A DNA stretch of 64,000 nucleotides from assembly GCA_963575745.1 (NCBI GenBank), contig CAUYUJ010014207.1, positions 233,983-297,982 on the forward strand, in the 5' to 3' direction. Every line of letters starts with the position of its first letter. The stretch's first letter is position 1. The notes beneath the pieces were generated by a model that was not told the DNA's origin, did not search any database, and saw only the letters and a program-made list of their open reading frames with translations. Shown here one piece after another: positions 49,601 through 55,600 of this stretch. The DNA is from Prorocentrum cordatum (lineage: Eukaryota; Sar; Dinophyceae; Prorocentrales; Prorocentraceae). Both the position numbers and the translations under genes were made by a program.

Positions 49601-52600
49601 ACGACGTTGAGCGACTGGAGCGCGGACTGATGATCATGGAGCAGGTACAGGCCAAGGTGCAGGGCCTCAAGGAGGACCTGAAGATCACCATGGTGCAGGT
49701 GGATGAGAAGAAGAAGGCCACCGCCATCCTTATCGAGCAGGTTACTGAAGCCTCCACTCTGGCTGCGCACGAGAAGGAGATCGCAGACTCCGAGGAGGCG
49801 AAGACCTCGGCGCTTGCCGCAGAGGCGGCCGCTTTGCAGGCCGAGGCGGACGGCGAGCTGACCGAGGCGATGCCAGCGATGGAGGCAGCGAAGGAGGCAG
49901 TGAACTGCTTGGACAAGAATTCCATAGGTGAGCTCAAGGGTTTCGGCAGACCGCCTCCCGAGTGTGTGGACGTGTGTGCCGCGTGCGCGTTCCTCCTGAA
50001 GAACGAGAAGAAGAAGATCGAGTGGAAGACGGCGCAGAAGATGATGGCGAACCCGAACGCCTTCATTGACGAGGTGAGGGACTTCAACGCCAACGTCATC
50101 CCAGAGCAGACACTCAAGAACACGGATGAACTCCTCGCGCTGCCTTATTTCAATTACGAAACGATGAAGACCAAGAGCGTCGCAGCAGCGAACTTGGCGA
50201 ATTGGGTCATCAACTGCGTGAAGTACCACAAGATCTACGTGAAGGTTGCCCCGTTGATGGAGAAGGTCCAGACCTCCACCGAGACCAAGGTACAGGCGGA
50301 GGCCGACCTCGCGGTCGTCAAGCAGCGCGTGGCAGAGATCGAGGCGGACTGCGCGAAGCTCGACGAGAAGCTCCAGGGCGCCATCTCGGAGAAGGAGCGG
50401 GTGGAGGCGCAGGCCGCCCGGTGCCTCGAGAAGCTGGAGCTCGCGGAGCGGCTGGTCAACGGCCTCGCGGACGAGTACCAGCGCTGGACGGAGACCGTCA
50501 AGGACCTGAAGGAGCTCGGGGTCAAGCTCATAGGGAACTGCCTCCTGGCGTCCGCCTTCGTGGGCTACATCTCGCCCTTCTCCATGGCCATCCGCAGCCA
50601 CCTGTGGAGGGAGCACTGGACCAAGGACATCCTGGGCCGTGGGATCCCGATGACGGACTCGATCGACCCCATGAAAATCCTCGCGACGGAGGCCGACGTC
50701 GCCGGCTGGTCGAACGAGGGCCTGCCCTCCGACCGCATCTCCATCGAGAACGCCGCGGTGGTCACGAGCTGCTCGAGGTGGCCGCTGATGATCGACCCTC
50801 AGCTGCAGGGGGTGAAGTGGATCAAGCAGCGCATCGGGGAGGACCTCACCATCCTGCAGTTCACCATGAACAACTGGCTGCAGAAGGTGATCTTCAGCAT
50901 CCAGATGGGGGGCCAGCTGCTCCTGGAGGCGGTGGGGGCCGAGATCGACGCCATCCTGGAGCCGGTGCTGTCCCGGGCGGTGGTCCGGCGCGGGCGCTCC
51001 GCCATGATCATCAAGATCGGCGGGGAGGAATCAGGAGGGAAAACAACACACAGACACAATTAATCTTCGATCCCCTTCAAAATATGGGAAAATATGGGAA
51101 GTGGGGGGGAAGACAAAAACCCAGAAAATATAGGAAAACATGGGGCAGCCTGTTATTTGTGTGTATTTATCTGTGTGCCCTGGGGCCCCTTCAAGGAAGT
51201 GGACTACGACCCGAAGTTCCAGTTGTACCTGCAGTCCAAGCTCCCCAACCCCCACTACAGGCCGGAGATCGCGGCCCAGTGCACCATCATCAATTTTATT
51301 GTCACTCCTGACGGCCTGGAAGATCAGATCCTGGCAATGGTCGTCAACGTCGAGAAGCCGGAGCTGGAGCAGCAGAAGCAGGCGCTGGTGCGCAGGCAGA
51401 ACGAGTTCAAGGTCACCCTTGCGCAGCTGGAGGACGACCTCCTGTCGCAACTGTCCGCGGCCGACCCAGCCACCATCCTCGACAATATCCACCTGATCGA
51501 GGGGCTGGAGAAGACGAAGCAGACCTCGAAGGAGATAGCCGTCCAGGTGCGCCAGGCCCAGGTGACGGAGGGGGAGATCAACGCCTCGCGGGAGCTGTAC
51601 CGGCCTGTGGCCGCCGAGGGGTCCATGCTGTTCTTCCTCATCATCCAGCTTTGCTTCATCGAGCACATGTACCAGTACTCGCTGGATTCGTTCGTGACGT
51701 TCCTGTACAAGGCCATCGACCGCACCCAGGCTTGTGAGGACGTGTCTGAGCGCGTAGGGAAGCTCATCGCCTCCATCCGAATGGTAATCTTCCGTTGGGT
51801 GAATCGTGGTCTGTTCGAGGAGCACAAGCTGATTTTCTGTGCAATGCTCACATTCAAGCTTTTCCAGCTAGGGCATCTAGCAGAAAAGTGCAATTCCGCT
51901 TTGATGAACTACCTGATACGTGCTCCTGGTGCGATCGGCGTGGAAAATCCATTGGCGGACTGGCTTCCGAGCAAAAACTGGGGCATGGTGCTGAAGATGT
52001 CGGAGCTGGAAGGCTTCGAGAATTTCTCCACGAACATGGAGAAGGACGCACCCACTCGCTTCCGGGAGTGGTTCAACGAGCACAGCCCGGAGGAAGCGAA
52101 GCTCCCCTTGGACTGGAAGAAGTTGGACGCTCACCCGTTCCAGAAGCTGCTGGTTCTGCGGGCCCTCCGTCCCGATAGGCTCTGGAGGGGAAACAACATA
52201 CATACACAACGTATCGTCGATTCCCCAGAAAATATTGGAAAATATGGGAAGTGGGGGGGGTAGACAAAAACCCAGAAAATATTAACAAATATGTGGAATC
52301 CTGTTATTTGTGTGTATTTATCTGGGTGTCCTTGGGCCCCTTCATAGGCTTACGATCGCGCTCGGCGGCTGGATCCGAAACGCGCTCCCCAACGGTCGCG
52401 ACTACATGGACTGCGACGGCTCGTCCTCCTTCCAGCAGATCCTCACGTCTTCCTTCGAGGATTCGACGAGCGCCACCCCGATCTTCTTCATTCTCTCGCC
52501 TGGCGCCGACCCTGTGAAGGAGGTGGAGGCGATGGGTCGCGCGCAGATCAAACTGCAGCTCGGAGTGAATTACCACAACGTCGCCATGGGACAGGGGCAG

Positions 52601-55600
52601 GACGTAGTGGCGATGGCCAAGATGGACATCGGGCATCGGGATGGCCACTGGGTGATGCTCCAGAACGTCCATTTGATGCCGAAGTGGTGCGTAGAGTTGG
52701 AGAAGAAGCTTGACGCTTTCGCCATCGAGAACAGCCATCCAAGCTTCCGCGTCATCTTGTCCGCTGACCCTTCGAAAGGCATCCCCATCGGGATCCTCGA
52801 ACGATCGATCAAGCTGACCAACGAGCCGCCGCAGGGGATGCTCGCAAACCTTAGGCGGTCCTTTGCCCTGTTCAGCCGGGAGGACTTCGAGGACAAGGAC
52901 CAGAAGGTACGGTCCATCTTCTTCGCGCTCGTGCATTTCCACTCGTTGATGCTCGAGCGCAAGAAGTTCGGACCAATGGGCTACAACATGAAGTACCCGT
53001 TCTCCTCCGGCGACCTGCGCGATTCCGCCCAGGTGCTCTACAATTACCTGGAGGGCTCCTCCGCGGTGAAGCTCCCTTGGGACGACCTCCGGTACATCTT
53101 CGGGGAGATCATGTACGGTGGTCACATCGTCGACGATTGGGACCGCAGGATGTGCCAGAAGTACCTGCTGTACTTCATGCGCGACGAGCTGCTCGACGAG
53201 ATCGACATGATCCCGTATGCGGAGGGCCGGCTGTCGTGGATGTCCCCTCAGGCGGGTCCGCACGACAAGTACTTGGAGCACATCGAGACCATGCCGACCG
53301 AGTCGCCGCTCTTCTTCGGCATGCACCCGAATGCCGAGATCTTAGGCTTAAGTCGGGCCTGTCCCTCTACAGGAGTGATATTCAAAAATAGTCGAACAAT
53401 TAGTCTGGGGACAACTTTTCAATATGTTTTGAAATTGTTTGGGGCATTTTGGGTGTATGTTTTGATTTTGTGCCCAAGCTTCGCCTGTAGGGGGACATGC
53501 CCGACCTAATCTTAGGTTTACGTCGAGCATGTCGCTCTACAGGAGGAATATCCCAAAATAGTCTAACAATAGTCTGGGGACTCTTTTTCAGTTATGTTTG
53601 ACTCTGCTTCGGGATGTTTAAGGTATTTTGAAATTGTTCTTCCAATAGCCCCCTGTAGGAGGATATGCCCGACCTAATCTTGGGTGAGGTTGATCACGCT
53701 GGAGGGTTTCCGGCCCCGAATTCAGGATCGGCATTGTTTTACCCGTTTTGAGGTCCGCTTTCTGTTCCATGGTGGGATTCTCGTCCGCGCCGTTTTCGTT
53801 TCGGTTCCGTTTTTAGAGCTGCAGATACGTGTTATGTTCTGGGTTGCCGTTGTTTTGTCGCGTTTGAACGAGAGCCGAATAGTTACAGACGGGGGAAGAT
53901 GCCCCCGCGTTTTCGGCGTCAACTATTGTAGGAGCCCGACCACAAGAAACCTCCCACAAGCAACCCAACCCTGAGACCCCAGGACGTCCCTCGAGTCTTG
54001 GTGTGCGAGCGTCACGGTTCCCATCGCAAAACCGTGGAAATCCAAGAAGCCCAGGGCACCCTGGAGGCAGGCAGGGTGTCTCTTGGCATGGGCCCCCACT
54101 GTAGGCTGTCCCATTAACCATGAAGCGCACGGAGACCCTACGTGAGAACCCACAACGCCTCAGGAGAGACACCAAACAACCGAACGCGTTGAAAGGGATA
54201 GGGCTTTGGTTGCTGCTGTTTCTGTGGTCCTTCGGCCTGTAAGGCCGAGATCAACTTCCGCACGGCCCAGTGCGACAAGACCTTCGACATGCTCCTCACC
54301 CTGGGCCCCGGCAGCGGCGGCGACGGGGACGAGGACCCGAGCCAGAGCCCGATGGCCCTCGCCGAGGCTCGGGGCAACGTCAGACTCGAGCAGGCCAGAG
54401 CTCAGGTTGGCCCACGTTTTTTGACGAGCGCGGCCTGGAGTTAAGTCGGGCTTGTCGCTCTACAGGGGGGGGATATTCAAGAATAGTCAAAAAATCATAT
54501 GGGGGCTATTGTTTTAGTATTCTGCTGGACTATTTTGGAACATTTTTCGCATGTTTTTTTGTCGTAAATCCCCCTGTAGGGGGACACGCCCGACGTAAGT
54601 CCAGTTTTCGTGGGATGTGTGCAGCGGAAGCTCGCTTCAAATTCCAGATTGGGTCTCAACATTTTCATGATGGCCCCGTCAGGCCAACCCGAGTCCCCCG
54701 TGCCCGAGTCTTGCGTCTCCCCGAGAGGCGACCTGCGGGGAGATCCTGGAGGAGGTGCTGGAGAAGAAGTTCGCCACCGACGACATCAGCAGCTCGATGA
54801 CTGAGGACCGAGGTTTTCGAGGGAGGGGTCGGTGCAGGTCCAGGGCTCATGTGACTCCTCCGCCTCGCCTCGGTTCCATGTCGATGGATTCCGCTTGTGA
54901 TGCGGTTCGATTCGTTTTCGGATTTCTGTCTGGGCTACGCGGTCTCTCTCAATGGGGGCCTTCCTAGCCTGCCGATTTCCGCCGATTCGACGTCTCCCGA
55001 CTTGGCTGCCGATTTCCTCCGCTCCGCTCCATTTCGATCGCCGATCCGACTTCTCGATTCCATGCTGGGCCCTCCCGTGGGGGGAGGGTGCAGCGGCGCG
55101 GAGCGCGCCGAGTCTGGCGGCCAGCGGGCCCACTGGCGGCAGCGCGGTGGGGCCGGGGCCTGCTTAGTGCACGTGCTGGAGAAGGGGGGGGGGGCTCCCA
55201 GCTGCCCCAGAAAACGGGGGGGCTGGGAGGGCAAAGGCGAGGCCACGAAAACTGCCACGTAGAACTGCCTGTCGGCTCTGACGGGTTCGGCAGCAAGTCA
55301 TGGGAGCCTGGTACACCCCCTCAATCCCGTCATCAGCGTCGGCTAGCGTCGATTCGCGTCTGGGAGTCGATGAGGTAGCGCCTCGATAAGCGTAGATTCA
55401 GCGTCGATTGGCGTCGATTCGCAAGAGCCGACAAGATGGTATGCGAGCGCAGCTGCCCTGATACGCCCGTTTTGAAACGCAACGCGTGCCGTGTTCAAAA
55501 CGTCCGTGTTAACACGCTTCGTGTTAGCTTTGGCCCACGCTGTTGGCCCATAACATGTTAACGCTTCGTGTTCAAAACGTGTTGGCCCACGCTTTGGCGA

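Larger units (their letters stand above)
53333..54243 (+). other. Intron 7: GC-AG, bounded by a 9-bp duplication of exon sequence
   Basis: GCCGAGATC occurs at 53333-53341 and again at 54244-54252. Splicing AAT|GCC...TAAG|GCC restores the conserved HPNAEI-F motif. The intron holds two family I copies and, at about 53920-54110 on the minus strand, a repeat that also flanks the 101-bp satellite array. The rest (53690-53920, 54110-54243) shows nothing I recognise. Confidence 0.85.
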
